The notes under the pieces: model-generated
Seen by the model: only the letters and a program-made list of their open reading frames with translations
What the model was told of the DNA's origin: nothing
Database searches by the model: none
Assembly (NCBI GenBank): GCA_017561825.1
Contig: JAFZBK010000006.1
Span: 1-64,000 of the forward strand
DNA from: Prevotella sp.
GTDB taxonomy: Bacteria > Bacteroidota > Bacteroidia > Bacteroidales > Bacteroidaceae
Length of the DNA stretch: 64,000 nucleotides
Direction: 5' to 3'
Shown: piece by piece, positions 24,918 through 35,015 of the stretch
How positions within the stretch are numbered: the stretch's first letter is position 1
Layout: every line of letters starts with the position of its first letter
Position numbers and translations under genes: made by a program

Positions 24918-25445
24918 TCAGTATTTGTTTACATGTACATTTTCCCACTTCAAGCGGTCCTCATTCTGCGGTTTACGCTCATCTGCCTTATGACCGAAGG
25001 CGAGGATACACAGACAGTTCAGGTTCTCGGGGATATCCAAGATACCACGGATCACCGTATCGGCACTGGTACCGTCACTGAGTCCTCTGCCCCTCATCTG
25101 TGCCCAACAGGAACCTAAACCTAAATCCTCTGCCTGGTACTGCATAGAGATAGCGGCGATACTCGCATCCTCCACCCAGCAGTCATTCTTCATAGGATCA
25201 CCCAGTACCACGATGGCCAGCGGTGCCCCCTTGATGAACTGTCCGCCCAGATCCTTGGCATCCGACAGCTTCTCGATATCCATTTTATCTTCTACCACCA
25301 CGAACTCCCATCCACGCTGTCCTTTCGACGTGGGTGACATCAGGGCGGCACGGAGAATCAACTGCACATCCTCGGCACTGATCTCCTCTTCCGTAAACTT
25401 CCTATGACTGCGGCGCAGCTGCACCAAATCCTTAAAATCACTCAT
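24918..25445 (-). CDS. Nitroreductase family protein
   Basis: 175 residues. The N-terminal [12 protein letters not shown] and [17 protein letters not shown] contact FMN phosphate in this family. [14 protein letters not shown] and [15 protein letters not shown] are the other conserved blocks. It is probably an FMN-dependent NAD(P)H oxidoreductase with unknown substrate. First gene of a minus-strand nitroreductase-kdsC-maf run. Confidence 0.88.
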   Translation of the reverse strand: MSDFKDLVQLRRSHRKFTEEEISAEDVQLILRAALMSPTSKGQRGWEFVVVEDKMDIEKLSDAKDLGGQFIKGAPLAIVVLGDPMKNDCWVEDASIAAISMQYQAEDLGLGSCWAQMRGRGLSDGTSADTVIRGILDIPENLNCLCILAFGHKADERKPQNEDRLKWENVHVNKY

Positions 25446-25565
25446 CAGTATATTTCTTAATTCGTTCTCATTGTACTGTCACTTGGCAAAGATACGCATA
25501 AATTATTAGATACGGATTGCTTTGGGCAGATATTTTCGATATAAGCTAAAAAAAGGCGCAAAAGT

Positions 25566-25596
25566 TTTGTAATTGCATATAAAAATACTATATTTG
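25566..25596 (+). promoter_or_regulatory. Promoter of the PL11-type lyase gene
   Basis: TTTG (25566-25569), a 19-bp spacer, then TATATTTG (25589-25596), about 80 bp before the start codon at 25677. Confidence 0.75.
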
Positions 25597-25676
25597 CATT
25601 CAAGAAGTGATTATTCACGCGGGCTACAACTATCAATTGACAAATAACTTTACAACTAAAACCAAAACATATAACC

Positions 25677-28600
25677 ATGAAACGTCTTGTTACTATCTTC
25701 GTTATATTATTGCTTGTTTCCCTAAGTGCAACAGCACAGCGTAAAATGGACAATCTGGGCAGAGGACTGGTGGCAGTGAAACTGGCTGACAACGGCAACA
25801 GTATTGGTACTCTTATCAGTTGGAGGAGATTGGGCACGGAATACTACGACGTGACCTACAATTTATACTACAACGGCTCACTGCTTGCTCAGAATCTTAA
25901 CAACACGAACTATGCGCATGGACATAGCATTACTGGCGAAGAAACTTACCAGGTAGCTGCCGTAGTGAATGGTATTGAACAGGAAAGATGTAATGCTGTA
26001 ACCGTATGGCCGGGATGGCAAATGTACAGAAATGGTGACCGTTATGTAGGCGGTTACATGGATATTCCACTGGGCGAAATCTATTCGCGCAGTAACCAGC
26101 CAGTAACAGATAGTTATTGGGCCAATGATATAGAAGTGGCTGATCTTGACGGTGACGGTGAGATGGAGTTTATCATCAAGCGTATGAACATAGATGATGC
26201 TAATGCTCTTTATGTAGATATGACAGATCCGGCCTACGATGTGATTGAAGCCTACGAATTTGATGGCACGCGTCTTTGGTGGATTGATGTTGGTGCCAAT
26301 ATGGTAAGCGGCAATTCTACAGAAACAAATGTCATCGCTTTTGACTGGGACGAAGACGGAGCCGCAGAAGTGGTTCTTCGTGGTGCTGATGACATGGTGA
26401 TTCACTACATGGAGAATGGCATTGAGAAATACCAAAATATCGGAACTTATGGACTGAGTACTCGAAACACTGTATATCATGCTGCAAACGGGACCTATAC
26501 AAATACAGGTAACGAATATCTGATATATTTGAATGGTACGACAGGCAAGCCTTACAATATCGGAAACAACAATGAGCCATGGATGACCTACCCACTTCCT
26601 CGATTGGAAAATGGTGAATCCAGTGTTCCTGATGCTTGGTGGTACTCAGCACAATATACAGGAACGGGAAAAGACGGGATATTAGGGCACCGTGACAGCA
26701 AGTACTTCATGGGGGCACCTTATCTTGACGGACGCCATCCCTCATTATATCTAGGACGAGGTATTTATACCCGCCACAAGATGATTGCCCTTGACTTAAA
26801 CAAGCAAAGCCACAAATGGATAACGCGTTGGCAGTGGAATTGTAATGATCGTAATAGTCCTTGGTTTGGTAACGGATACCATAATTTCCTGATTGCTGAC
26901 GTGGATGAGGACGGACGCGATGAGATTGTATATGGCTCAATGGTAATTGACGATAACGGTAAGGGACTTCACACAACTGGATACCAACATGGCGACGCAC
27001 AGCATGTGGGCGACTTTAATCCATGGCGTAAAGGACTAGAATTCTTCGGTTGTTTAGAGGATGCTCCCTACTATGGTAGTAACTACCGCGATGCCACCAC
27101 CGGCGAGGTGCTTTATAAGTTCACATCAACCGGTGACGACGGTAGAGCTCTTATGGCCAACTTCTCCAATAATTATCCTGGCTGTTTGGGACGTTCTTCT
27201 GGAGGGGGAGAAATCAGCAGCGTAACAGGAACACTCATCAACGGTTTGACTGAATCACTAGATGCAGGACGACTGAATTTCCGTATATATTGGGATGGAG
27301 ATTTACTCTCCGAATGGCAAGATGCCTCCGGAACACGAAACGGATACATCACCATTAACAAACCAGGTCGAGGACGCATCTTTAATGCTGCGAATACGAT
27401 GAAAGATGAAAATAACACAACGGTATATTATAATACAGCTATTTCAAATAACGATACAAAAAACAACACATGTTTCCAGGGAGATATTATCGGTGACTGG
27501 CGTGAAGAATTTATTGCCCGTGTTGATTCGCGTACGATTCGCCTCTACACTTCAGGGGTTTATTCCGACTTCAGCTTCCCGTCACTTTGGTATGATCACC
27601 AGTACCGCCAAGCTATGGCCACACAACAGATGGTATATAACCTGCCACCTCATCTGAGTTTCTTCCTTGGTGAGATGGAGGGTTATACGCAAGCCCCTCC
27701 GCCACAAACGACCAATGAACGTACGGAAATTACCAATGGTGGAACCATTAATAGCAACATGAATGGTAAACAGGTTATTGCTTGTGAAACAAACGACATG
27801 ACCATCAATGTTACTGAGGGCGTTTCACCTTGGGTGTTTACAGACAACGCTCCATCAAAGGTTGAAGGAACTGACTACAATGGAACTAGCGGAACAAAGG
27901 TGAGAACAGATGGCTCTATCGGTGTTGCAAATCCACCAGCCATTAACCGTACATATTATACTCACACCGTAACAGGTGGTGCCTTTACGGGTGCCATGCA
28001 CCTAACCAAGCAAGGCGATGGAACTCTTATTCTTCCCAACGTAACAGAAACTTATTCTGGTGAGACAACTGTATGGGCAGGCACACTGGAATTCAACGGT
28101 ACCATGCAGAACAGTAAGGTAGCTATGAAACGGTTTACAACGTTGAATACCTCAGGAGGATCTTTCTCTAATGGCATGACCATGCAGTATGGAGCAACAC
28201 TAAATGTGGGAGGACCAAATACTAATACGCTCAGTTCGGTCAATATTTCTGAACTGACATTGGAATACGGGGCCCGCGTGGTGCTGGATGTTAACGGGAA
28301 TGGTGAGAACCAACATGACTGGCTGAATGCTACTACACTGAATATCGATGACTCGAAGACTGGCATAGACGTTTGGAAGAACTATGGCCCCAAGTACATC
28401 GTACCTGTGTTTAAACTGGATATGTCCAGCCCATTAGGTAACGGACGCTACCCCATCGGCAATGTAACTACAGTCAATGGTGACCTGTCTAAGGTTAAAA
28501 TCGAGTGTGATGCCGTCGATGCACGATACCTGAGCCTTATCCAAGAAGGTGGTGTTCTCTATCTGAAGATATCTGATGAGGCAATAGCCAACGAGGCAAA

Positions 28601-30653
28601 TATTGAAATAACCGGCATGGCTCCCTATGAAAACGTAAGCACCCCCTACCCTTCCGCTTCGTCTGACAATTATTATTTGCCCATTGTCAGCATTATAGCC
28701 AACAATACAAATGGTCAAGTTCCCACCCTTTCAGGAACCTTCACCAGTTTGGATGGGACAGTGACGAATATTGGAAGCAATGGGGATGTTGTTCTTTTCA
28801 GCGAAAACTTTGAGAGCGAGACTGTGATAAGTGAATGGACTCATAGCGGTGCACCAATAAGCCTCGGAAGTGGAGATGACGGAAATTATTTTTTGATTGA
28901 CTTAGGTTCAACTTCAACCCGTTATGCTTATAAACGATTCAGCAGTGTTGATGTTTCTAACGGCTGTGGTTATAGCATAGAATTTGACCTTGCATTAAAG
29001 GCAGGTAATACTGACCCAGGTGAATTCTGTGTAATGAGCAAGGGAGGAACTAACCCTACAAATTATTGGGATAACTATGCATCCATCAACAATAATGCCA
29101 ATTTGCTATTTGATTTAGAAGGAAGTAAGAATTCGACTGTCTACAATGTAAATGGAACAACCACCACAACACTGGCTTCAGAAACGTGGTATCATATTTC
29201 ATTGAATGTGAATCAGAATGCCCGAACAGTGGCATGGCAAATTTCCAATGGCAGTTCGGGAACCTTTGAATTACCCGCAGGCACAAGTACAGAGTTCGAC
29301 GGCTTTTATTTTGTTACTGGAAGATACAATTCTAAGGCAATGCTCGACAACATCGTGATCAAATCTGCTGGCGACGATCTTTCATCATTCACATTCCCCG
29401 AACCAGGAACTTTGCAAGTGACATCGGCTGTGGAAGGTTATTCGTCGGGAATAAAGACGTTCGAGGTGAAATACCCGTATTATAAACTCTATGGCAAAGA
29501 TTTTGACCAGATTACCAGCGCGAATATTGCCGAAGTGTTAGGCAACAACTGGAATACAACAGCACAAAATACACGCTGGGCATTCTGGTCAAAGAATAAC
29601 AGCACATACGGAGAAAACTATCAAGCCTACTGGGTTGTTAATAACACGTCACCTATTTATTTATGTAATGATAGCGACCCGAAAGTGGTGTGGATGGACA
29701 GTAATAGTTCTTATAAAGCAGCAGTTATGGAGAGTTTCGGTGTGGGCCGGAACAGTAATGGCGCAGGAGCTACTATTCACGTTCAAAACAGCGGTGATAG
29801 CAATACGCTGATTTATTACTTGGTGGATAATAGCCAAGGCAATTCACCCAGCACATACGGAGGATATGACAAGGCTGACAGCGATGGTAGCTATACTATC
29901 GCAATGAGTGCTAACTATACATTAGCAAAACTCTATATTTACGTCCCCGTGTCTATCCACGACGAACTGGCAACAGTCCTTCCACAGTCGTTAGACGCAT
30001 CGGGCAACGCCCATGTATGGCGCAAGGGATTGTCTGGTGCATCTCCGTGGGCTACGATGGTGGTGCCTTTCGATTTGACAGCAGATCAGGCTAAAGAATT
30101 GTTTGGTGAAAATGTAGTAATTGGTAATTTTGTGGAGAGCAGTGCCATGAGTGCCCGCTTCGAAACCACAAGCGGAGAGGTGCATGCCAACCAGCCGTTC
30201 CTCATCAAAAACGTAACAAAGGATGCCCCTTATCTGGTGATGGGTATCACAAGTACCCCATATACCACACCTATATTCACTACGACCTACTTTGATTTCA
30301 TTGGTCGCTATACAGATGGAGGAAACGTATATTTCAATACTGATGACTATTTCTTCAATGCCAATACAGGAAAGCTCTCTACCGTAAATAACGACGGCAC
30401 GACTATTACCATGAAGGGCTATCGCGCTTATTTCCATGCGCGGAATAGTCAGGGGAATGCCAAAGAGATCAGTCTGGTGTTCGATGACGAACCAATTAAC
30501 GGTATTGCCACCGATATCACCGCGCCGTCTGCAGCTAATAATCAACAGGTGATATATAACCTGCAGGGACAGCGCATGAACAACAACGCTCATCGTCGCC
30601 AGCTACAACGCGGCGTGTATATAGTAAATGACAAGAAGGTGGTCGTGAAGTAA
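25677..30653 (+). CDS. Giant multidomain rhamnogalacturonan lyase (PL11-like)
   Basis: 1658 residues, about 2.6 times a usual PL11 enzyme. Signal peptide 1-20. Residues 22-610 are a PL11-like beta-propeller, starting MDNLGRGLVAVKL, with calcium-type DxDxDGxxE loops (DLDGDGEMEF, DWDEDGAAEV, DVDEDGRDEI) and GDWREEFIAR. Residues 640-980 carry autotransporter-like repeats (TLILPNVTETYSGETTVWAG). About 1040-1200 is a LamG/concanavalin-like sandwich (FSENFESETVISEW). The far C-terminus (YNLQGQRM, GVYIVNDKKVVVK) is a Bacteroidota tail of the sorting or anchoring kind. It cleaves rhamnogalacturonan I in pectin by elimination. It stands alone with its own promoter, without SusCD nearby. Confidence 0.8.
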   Translation: MKRLVTIFVILLLVSLSATAQRKMDNLGRGLVAVKLADNGNSIGTLISWRRLGTEYYDVTYNLYYNGSLLAQNLNNTNYAHGHSITGEETYQVAAVVNGIEQERCNAVTVWPGWQMYRNGDRYVGGYMDIPLGEIYSRSNQPVTDSYWANDIEVADLDGDGEMEFIIKRMNIDDANALYVDMTDPAYDVIEAYEFDGTRLWWIDVGANMVSGNSTETNVIAFDWDEDGAAEVVLRGADDMVIHYMENGIEKYQNIGTYGLSTRNTVYHAANGTYTNTGNEYLIYLNGTTGKPYNIGNNNEPWMTYPLPRLENGESSVPDAWWYSAQYTGTGKDGILGHRDSKYFMGAPYLDGRHPSLYLGRGIYTRHKMIALDLNKQSHKWITRWQWNCNDRNSPWFGNGYHNFLIADVDEDGRDEIVYGSMVIDDNGKGLHTTGYQHGDAQHVGDFNPWRKGLEFFGCLEDAPYYGSNYRDATTGEVLYKFTSTGDDGRALMANFSNNYPGCLGRSSGGGEISSVTGTLINGLTESLDAGRLNFRIYWDGDLLSEWQDASGTRNGYITINKPGRGRIFNAANTMKDENNTTVYYNTAISNNDTKNNTCFQGDIIGDWREEFIARVDSRTIRLYTSGVYSDFSFPSLWYDHQYRQAMATQQMVYNLPPHLSFFLGEMEGYTQAPPPQTTNERTEITNGGTINSNMNGKQVIACETNDMTINVTEGVSPWVFTDNAPSKVEGTDYNGTSGTKVRTDGSIGVANPPAINRTYYTHTVTGGAFTGAMHLTKQGDGTLILPNVTETYSGETTVWAGTLEFNGTMQNSKVAMKRFTTLNTSGGSFSNGMTMQYGATLNVGGPNTNTLSSVNISELTLEYGARVVLDVNGNGENQHDWLNATTLNIDDSKTGIDVWKNYGPKYIVPVFKLDMSSPLGNGRYPIGNVTTVNGDLSKVKIECDAVDARYLSLIQEGGVLYLKISDEAIANEANIEITGMAPYENVSTPYPSASSDNYYLPIVSIIANNTNGQVPTLSGTFTSLDGTVTNIGSNGDVVLFSENFESETVISEWTHSGAPISLGSGDDGNYFLIDLGSTSTRYAYKRFSSVDVSNGCGYSIEFDLALKAGNTDPGEFCVMSKGGTNPTNYWDNYASINNNANLLFDLEGSKNSTVYNVNGTTTTTLASETWYHISLNVNQNARTVAWQISNGSSGTFELPAGTSTEFDGFYFVTGRYNSKAMLDNIVIKSAGDDLSSFTFPEPGTLQVTSAVEGYSSGIKTFEVKYPYYKLYGKDFDQITSANIAEVLGNNWNTTAQNTRWAFWSKNNSTYGENYQAYWVVNNTSPIYLCNDSDPKVVWMDSNSSYKAAVMESFGVGRNSNGAGATIHVQNSGDSNTLIYYLVDNSQGNSPSTYGGYDKADSDGSYTIAMSANYTLAKLYIYVPVSIHDELATVLPQSLDASGNAHVWRKGLSGASPWATMVVPFDLTADQAKELFGENVVIGNFVESSAMSARFETTSGEVHANQPFLIKNVTKDAPYLVMGITSTPYTTPIFTTTYFDFIGRYTDGGNVYFNTDDYFFNANTGKLSTVNNDGTTITMKGYRAYFHARNSQGNAKEISLVFDDEPINGIATDITAPSAANNQQVIYNLQGQRMNNNAHRRQLQRGVYIVNDKKVVVK

Positions 30654-30708
30654 AGCGAGGAACAGGATTCTTTGCGGAACGGAATGACATAACATATATA
30701 GTAAAGAA

Positions 30709-30939
30709 ATGCTGAAGATGAAAAAGGAGTATCTTTTACCTTTTACCGAGGTTGTGGTGCTTGCGCTTAATGAGTGCATGCTCGGTGGCGATGAGGTCAT
30801 CAAATTCAGCAATGTGCAAGAGGTATCACACGGTGAAGTGAATGCAAAAGAATACTCCGACTTCCACGACTTCAACTACGACATTTTTGAGAACGACACA
30901 TACCAATACACTGAGTCCTATAATATTTGGGAAGAATAG
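30709..30939 (+). CDS. Small acidic protein of unknown function
   Basis: 76 residues from 30709, or 73 from MKKEYLLPF at 30718. The N-terminus MKKEYLLPFTEVVVLALNEC is weakly hydrophobic; the rest is acidic and rich in Tyr, Asp and Asn. It lies 55 bp downstream of the PL11-like gene and may be on the same transcript. Short proteins of this look are common after Bacteroidota surface-protein genes, but no function can be assigned. Confidence 0.5.
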   Translation: MLKMKKEYLLPFTEVVVLALNECMLGGDEVIKFSNVQEVSHGEVNAKEYSDFHDFNYDIFENDTYQYTESYNIWEE

Positions 30940-30953
30940 ATAGAGACTAATTA

Positions 30954-30985
30954 TTTGGGAGTTTAAAAAAGATTTATTACTTTTG
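30954..30985 (+). promoter_or_regulatory. Promoter of the FemAB/GNAT-like gene
   Basis: TTTG (30954-30957), 20-bp spacer, TACTTTTG (30978-30985). The -7 box ends only 5 bp before the annotated ATG at 30991, so the message would be leaderless or start at an internal Met. Confidence 0.75.
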
Positions 30986-30990
30986 TCGCG

Positions 30991-31968
30991 ATGAACGACG
31001 AATTGCGCGTAAGCATCATCGCCAAGAGTAAGGACCTGCCATACATGACGTGCAGCAGTTTCTTCCATAGCACCGAGCTCTTCCGTATTGTTGAGAAGAC
31101 ACCGGGACAGCAACCGTATATGGTGATCGTCAGAAGGGGAAACACGGTGATCGCCCACATGCTCGCCACACTCCGTCGTCGTGGATCCCTTGTCCCCCCC
31201 TATCTGTTTTCACAAGGACGGGTTTATGGTGAAGGAGAATATACAGAAGGAGAAGACAAGGATGCGCTGTTCGAACTGATGCTGAAGGCCATCACGCGGA
31301 AACTGCGTCGGAAGATGTGCCTGTACATCGAGTTCAGTGACCTCAGTCAGAAGATGTTCGGCTACCGCATCCTGCGCAGTCAGGGCTATTTCCCCATTCA
31401 ATGGATGGAGATTCACAACTCATTGCATTCGCTGTCTCCCAAGGAACGCATCAACGAGAAAACCCTTCAGCGCATTGAGCGTGCCCAGGAGGCAGGAGTT
31501 GTCAGTGAGGAGGTACAGACAGATGAGGAGATCAATAGCTTCTACCGCCTGCTGAGTCGTTTCTTCTCCCTGAAGGTACGACGCTACTTGCCACCGAAGA
31601 AGATGTTCGAACTGTTACATACCACGGGAAATGCCCGTCTGTTTGTTACGAAACACAAGAACAAGGTGATTGGCGGCAGCTGTTGTATCTACTCAAAAAA
31701 CAATGTCTATTTGTGGTACATGGCCTCCAAACGCAAGAGTCACCCCACCCTATATCCATCGGCTGTCACCATCTGGGGAGCCATCACCGATGCCTATGAA
31801 CAAGAAAAATGGCATATCTACTTTATGGATGTAGGTCTGCCATTCAAGAAGAACCGCTATCGCGACTTCATCCTGAGCTTCGGAGGAAAGGAGGTGGGAA
31901 CCTATCGCTGGTTCCGTTTCTCCCTCCCATGGCTCAACCGTCTCATTGGATGGTTCTATAGAGAATAA
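30991..31968 (+). CDS. FemAB/BioF2-like acetyltransferase (GNAT fold)
   Basis: 325 residues. The N-terminal CSSFFHSTELFRIVEK and the C-terminal RLFVTKHKNKVIGGSCCIYSKN, YLWYMASKRKSHPTLYPSAVTIWGAI and MDVGLPFKKNRYRDFILSFGG fit the duplicated GNAT fold of FemAB/BioF2-like proteins. These aminoacylate or acylate cell-wall or cell-surface precursors; the substrate is unknown. The promoter nearly touches the ATG at 30991, so the next Met (residue 19, MTCSSFFHS) is a real alternative start. It converges on nuoN with a shared terminator. Confidence 0.75.
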   Translation: MNDELRVSIIAKSKDLPYMTCSSFFHSTELFRIVEKTPGQQPYMVIVRRGNTVIAHMLATLRRRGSLVPPYLFSQGRVYGEGEYTEGEDKDALFELMLKAITRKLRRKMCLYIEFSDLSQKMFGYRILRSQGYFPIQWMEIHNSLHSLSPKERINEKTLQRIERAQEAGVVSEEVQTDEEINSFYRLLSRFFSLKVRRYLPPKKMFELLHTTGNARLFVTKHKNKVIGGSCCIYSKNNVYLWYMASKRKSHPTLYPSAVTIWGAITDAYEQEKWHIYFMDVGLPFKKNRYRDFILSFGGKEVGTYRWFRFSLPWLNRLIGWFYRE

Positions 31969-31972
31969 AAAA

Positions 31973-32001
31973 AGCGTGTAGAAAGGTTCATTCTACACGC
32001 T
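31973..32001. terminator. Bidirectional terminator between FemAB-like gene and nuoN
   Basis: AGCGTGTAGAA pairs perfectly with TTCTACACGCT across a 7-base loop. An A-run (AATAAAAAA) lies to the left and a T-rich stretch to the right, so it can end both convergent transcripts. Confidence 0.85.
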
Positions 32002-32022
32002 ATTTCTATATTCACCAATGAT

Positions 32023-33462
32023 CTACAGGGAAGCAGCAAATATCCAGTTGTAGAAGAAGCTGCACACACCGAAGAGGATGATACCTGCGGTGCAGAGTGC
32101 CAATGCCAACTTGGTATTCACATCACTCTTGAAGGTAGGCAGCGGACTGTCAGTCTGCTTGATGTACATCGCCTTCACGATGAGCAAGTAGTAGTAGAGT
32201 GACACCACCGTGTTCACCAAGGCAATGAATAATACGAGGTAAGCCAGATAAGAACCTTGCTCGGCAGCCGCCATAAATACAAAGAACTTACTGAACATAC
32301 CGGCAAACGGTGGAATACCAGCCAATGAGAACAAAGCGACAGTCATCAGGAACGACAGTTTGGGATTGGTCTGGTAGAACCCGTTGTAGGCATCCATGTC
32401 AGTACGTCCACCGTTATTCTCCTCCACGGCAGCAATCACCGTAAACACAGCGAGGTTAGCCACCACATATACCAAGATGTAATACGACAGGGCTGTAATG
32501 CCAGTGGCACTATTGCCTATTACAGCCAGCATGATATAACCAGCCTGACTGATAGAGCTGAACGCCATGAAGCGTTTCAACTCGCTCTGACGGATGGCGA
32601 AGAGGTTGGCCACGGTGATGCTCAATACGATCACAATATAGAGCAGGTACTGCCAATAGGTAACGATAGGAGCAAATACCTTCATCAGGATGATACAGAG
32701 GGTAAAGGCAGCGGCACCTTTAGATACCACACTCAGATAACCCGTCACTGTAGTAGGCGCACCCTGATAGGTGTCGGCTGTCCAGAAGTGGAACGGTACG
32801 AGCGAGATCTTAAAGCCCAGTCCGCTGAAGAAGAACACCAGTCCGAGGATCACCAAGGCAGCGTGCTGTGCAAATGCCGTACTCAAGGCGATGCCATTGA
32901 AATACAAGGTACCGAAGGCTCCATAAAGGAACGAGATACCATAGAGCATCACACCACTGGAGAAGGTGGCCGTAAGGATATATTTTGCGGCAGCCTCAGC
33001 ACTCTGATGACGGTATTTGTCGAGTGCCACCAGACAGGCCATGGGCACGGAAGCCATCTCCAGTCCGAGGAAGAACATCAGGAAATGTCCGGCACTCACC
33101 ATCATATTCATACCCAACAAGGTGGATACAACGAGCATATAGAACTCACCCTCCTTGAAAGAGGTGTCAGGACGGCGCAGCCACTGACGAGCTTGAATCA
33201 CCACGATTAGTGTTCCTGCTGCAAGGATGGTCTTGATGACATGAGCCGCCGGAATGGCACGATACATACCTCCGAAAGCCTGCACCGTATCGGTCTGCAG
33301 GAACGAAACGATTACCTGTCCAAGCATCAGGATACACATCAGCGGATTGAACCACTTCCGTTCTGTATTCTTGGAAGAGATAAAGTCTGCTATAAAAGCG
33401 ATTACCAGGATAGCCATCAGTGTGGCTTCGGGTATCATATAGAGAAATTGTCCGTAGTTCAT
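32023..33462 (-). CDS. nuoN: NADH-quinone oxidoreductase subunit N
   Basis: 479 residues, about 14 membrane helices. Antiporter-like Mrp-type core with [33 protein letters not shown] carrying the conserved Lys residues of the proton channel. It is the last gene of the minus-strand nuo operon, starting 1 bp after nuoM. It is one of three proton-pumping antiporter-like subunits of complex I. Confidence 0.95.
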   Translation of the reverse strand: MNYGQFLYMIPEATLMAILVIAFIADFISSKNTERKWFNPLMCILMLGQVIVSFLQTDTVQAFGGMYRAIPAAHVIKTILAAGTLIVVIQARQWLRRPDTSFKEGEFYMLVVSTLLGMNMMVSAGHFLMFFLGLEMASVPMACLVALDKYRHQSAEAAAKYILTATFSSGVMLYGISFLYGAFGTLYFNGIALSTAFAQHAALVILGLVFFFSGLGFKISLVPFHFWTADTYQGAPTTVTGYLSVVSKGAAAFTLCIILMKVFAPIVTYWQYLLYIVIVLSITVANLFAIRQSELKRFMAFSSISQAGYIMLAVIGNSATGITALSYYILVYVVANLAVFTVIAAVEENNGGRTDMDAYNGFYQTNPKLSFLMTVALFSLAGIPPFAGMFSKFFVFMAAAEQGSYLAYLVLFIALVNTVVSLYYYLLIVKAMYIKQTDSPLPTFKSDVNTKLALALCTAGIILFGVCSFFYNWIFAASL

Positions 33463-33463
33463 A

Positions 33464-34975
33464 TTACACTCCTGCTATTAATGAAATATTCAAAATGTTA
33501 TCAAGGATAGGAGCCACACCATTGTCGATCACATGACTAGCCCAGAGCGGGAAGCAACCCAAACCGGCTACACAAGCAATGAGGCAGATCACGGCCACGC
33601 GCTCGTCCCATGTGGCATCAGTGAGTTTCACTGTGTCGCAGTGTGGATATTTCACGTCGCCGAAGAGGATGAAGCCCACGGTACGGAGGATATAGACTGC
33701 GGTTACAACGATGGAACAGCAGGCGATGATGGTACATGCACGATGGAACGTATCGGCATTGGCAAACGATCCCACGAAGATAGTCATCTCGGCAATAAAG
33801 CCAGAGAAGCCCGGCAGTCCCAAATTGGCCAAACCAGCAATGACATAGCCCACGGCCAGGAACGGCATGATCTTCATCAAACCGCCAAGGTAACGGATGT
33901 CACGAGTATGTGCACGACCGTATATCATACCGATGAGGGCAAAGAAGAGAGCGGTCATCAAACCGTGTGAGAGCATCTGCAGGACAGCACCCGTACAAGA
34001 GGTCTTCGTCATCATCAGCAAGGCGAAAAGAACCAGTCCGCAGTGCGACACCGATGAATAGGCGTTGATGTATTTCAAGTCGGTCTGCACACAAGCAGAG
34101 AGCGCACCATATACCACTGATATCGTGGTGAGGATCAAGAAGAACCACGCCAATTCCTGGGCAGCCTCAGGCAAGAGGAACATTGCCACACGGAAGCAGC
34201 CGTAGCCTCCCAGCTTCATCAACACACCAGCATGGAGCATGGATACGGCGGTAGGCGCAGAGGCATGACCATCGGGTGACCATGTATGGAAGGGGAACAA
34301 AGCTCCCAGCACACCGAAGCCGATGAAGATGAAGGGGAAGAACACCTTCTGGATATCAACAGGGATATTATGCAAGGCTGCAATCTCATTGACATTCATC
34401 GTGGTGGCACCACTGAAGTAATAGATACCCAGGATACCGATGATCAACAAGGCAGAACCACCCATCAGCATCAGCGTCAGCTTCATGGCAGAATACTCCT
34501 TATGTCCACTACCCCAAACACCAATCAACAGGTACATCGGAATCAACGCCACCTCGTAGAACATGAACATGGTGAACATATCCACACTGATGAAGAAGCC
34601 ATACACACCTGATGAAAGCAGGGTGAACCAGAGGAAATACTCCTTGGTGAGCGGCTTCAACTGCCAAGAGGCGAAGGTGCCGGTAAAGACGATGATGCTC
34701 GACAGGAGCAACATCACCACCGAGATGCCGTCAACACCCACTGAATACTTGATGTTCAGCGGCTTGAACCAGTCAACGGCATACGTGAGCAGCATTGCAT
34801 CCTGATTACCTGCAGCACGCTGCTGGATGAAATAAATGGTGAGCCAGATGGAGAGAGCCAGCAGACAAGAGGCTCCTATCACCATCACCCCACGCACCTG
34901 GTTCAGGTTCCTGGCCAGCCAGAGACCCAACAGCATCAGGGCGGGGATTACAACGAATAGACTTAATATACTCAT
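33464..34975 (-). CDS. nuoM: NADH-quinone oxidoreductase subunit M
   Basis: 503 residues with about 14 membrane helices. Family markers are the [17 protein letters not shown] helix with its conserved Glu, [24 protein letters not shown], and [13 protein letters not shown]. Membrane-arm antiporter-like subunit. The gap from nuoL (40 bp) holds short direct repeats around CGATATT. Confidence 0.95.
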   Translation of the reverse strand: MSILSLFVVIPALMLLGLWLARNLNQVRGVMVIGASCLLALSIWLTIYFIQQRAAGNQDAMLLTYAVDWFKPLNIKYSVGVDGISVVMLLLSSIIVFTGTFASWQLKPLTKEYFLWFTLLSSGVYGFFISVDMFTMFMFYEVALIPMYLLIGVWGSGHKEYSAMKLTLMLMGGSALLIIGILGIYYFSGATTMNVNEIAALHNIPVDIQKVFFPFIFIGFGVLGALFPFHTWSPDGHASAPTAVSMLHAGVLMKLGGYGCFRVAMFLLPEAAQELAWFFLILTTISVVYGALSACVQTDLKYINAYSSVSHCGLVLFALLMMTKTSCTGAVLQMLSHGLMTALFFALIGMIYGRAHTRDIRYLGGLMKIMPFLAVGYVIAGLANLGLPGFSGFIAEMTIFVGSFANADTFHRACTIIACCSIVVTAVYILRTVGFILFGDVKYPHCDTVKLTDATWDERVAVICLIACVAGLGCFPLWASHVIDNGVAPILDNILNISLIAGV

Positions 34976-35015
34976 TTTCGTTATGTCGATATTACGTTAT
35001 TACGATATTTCGATA

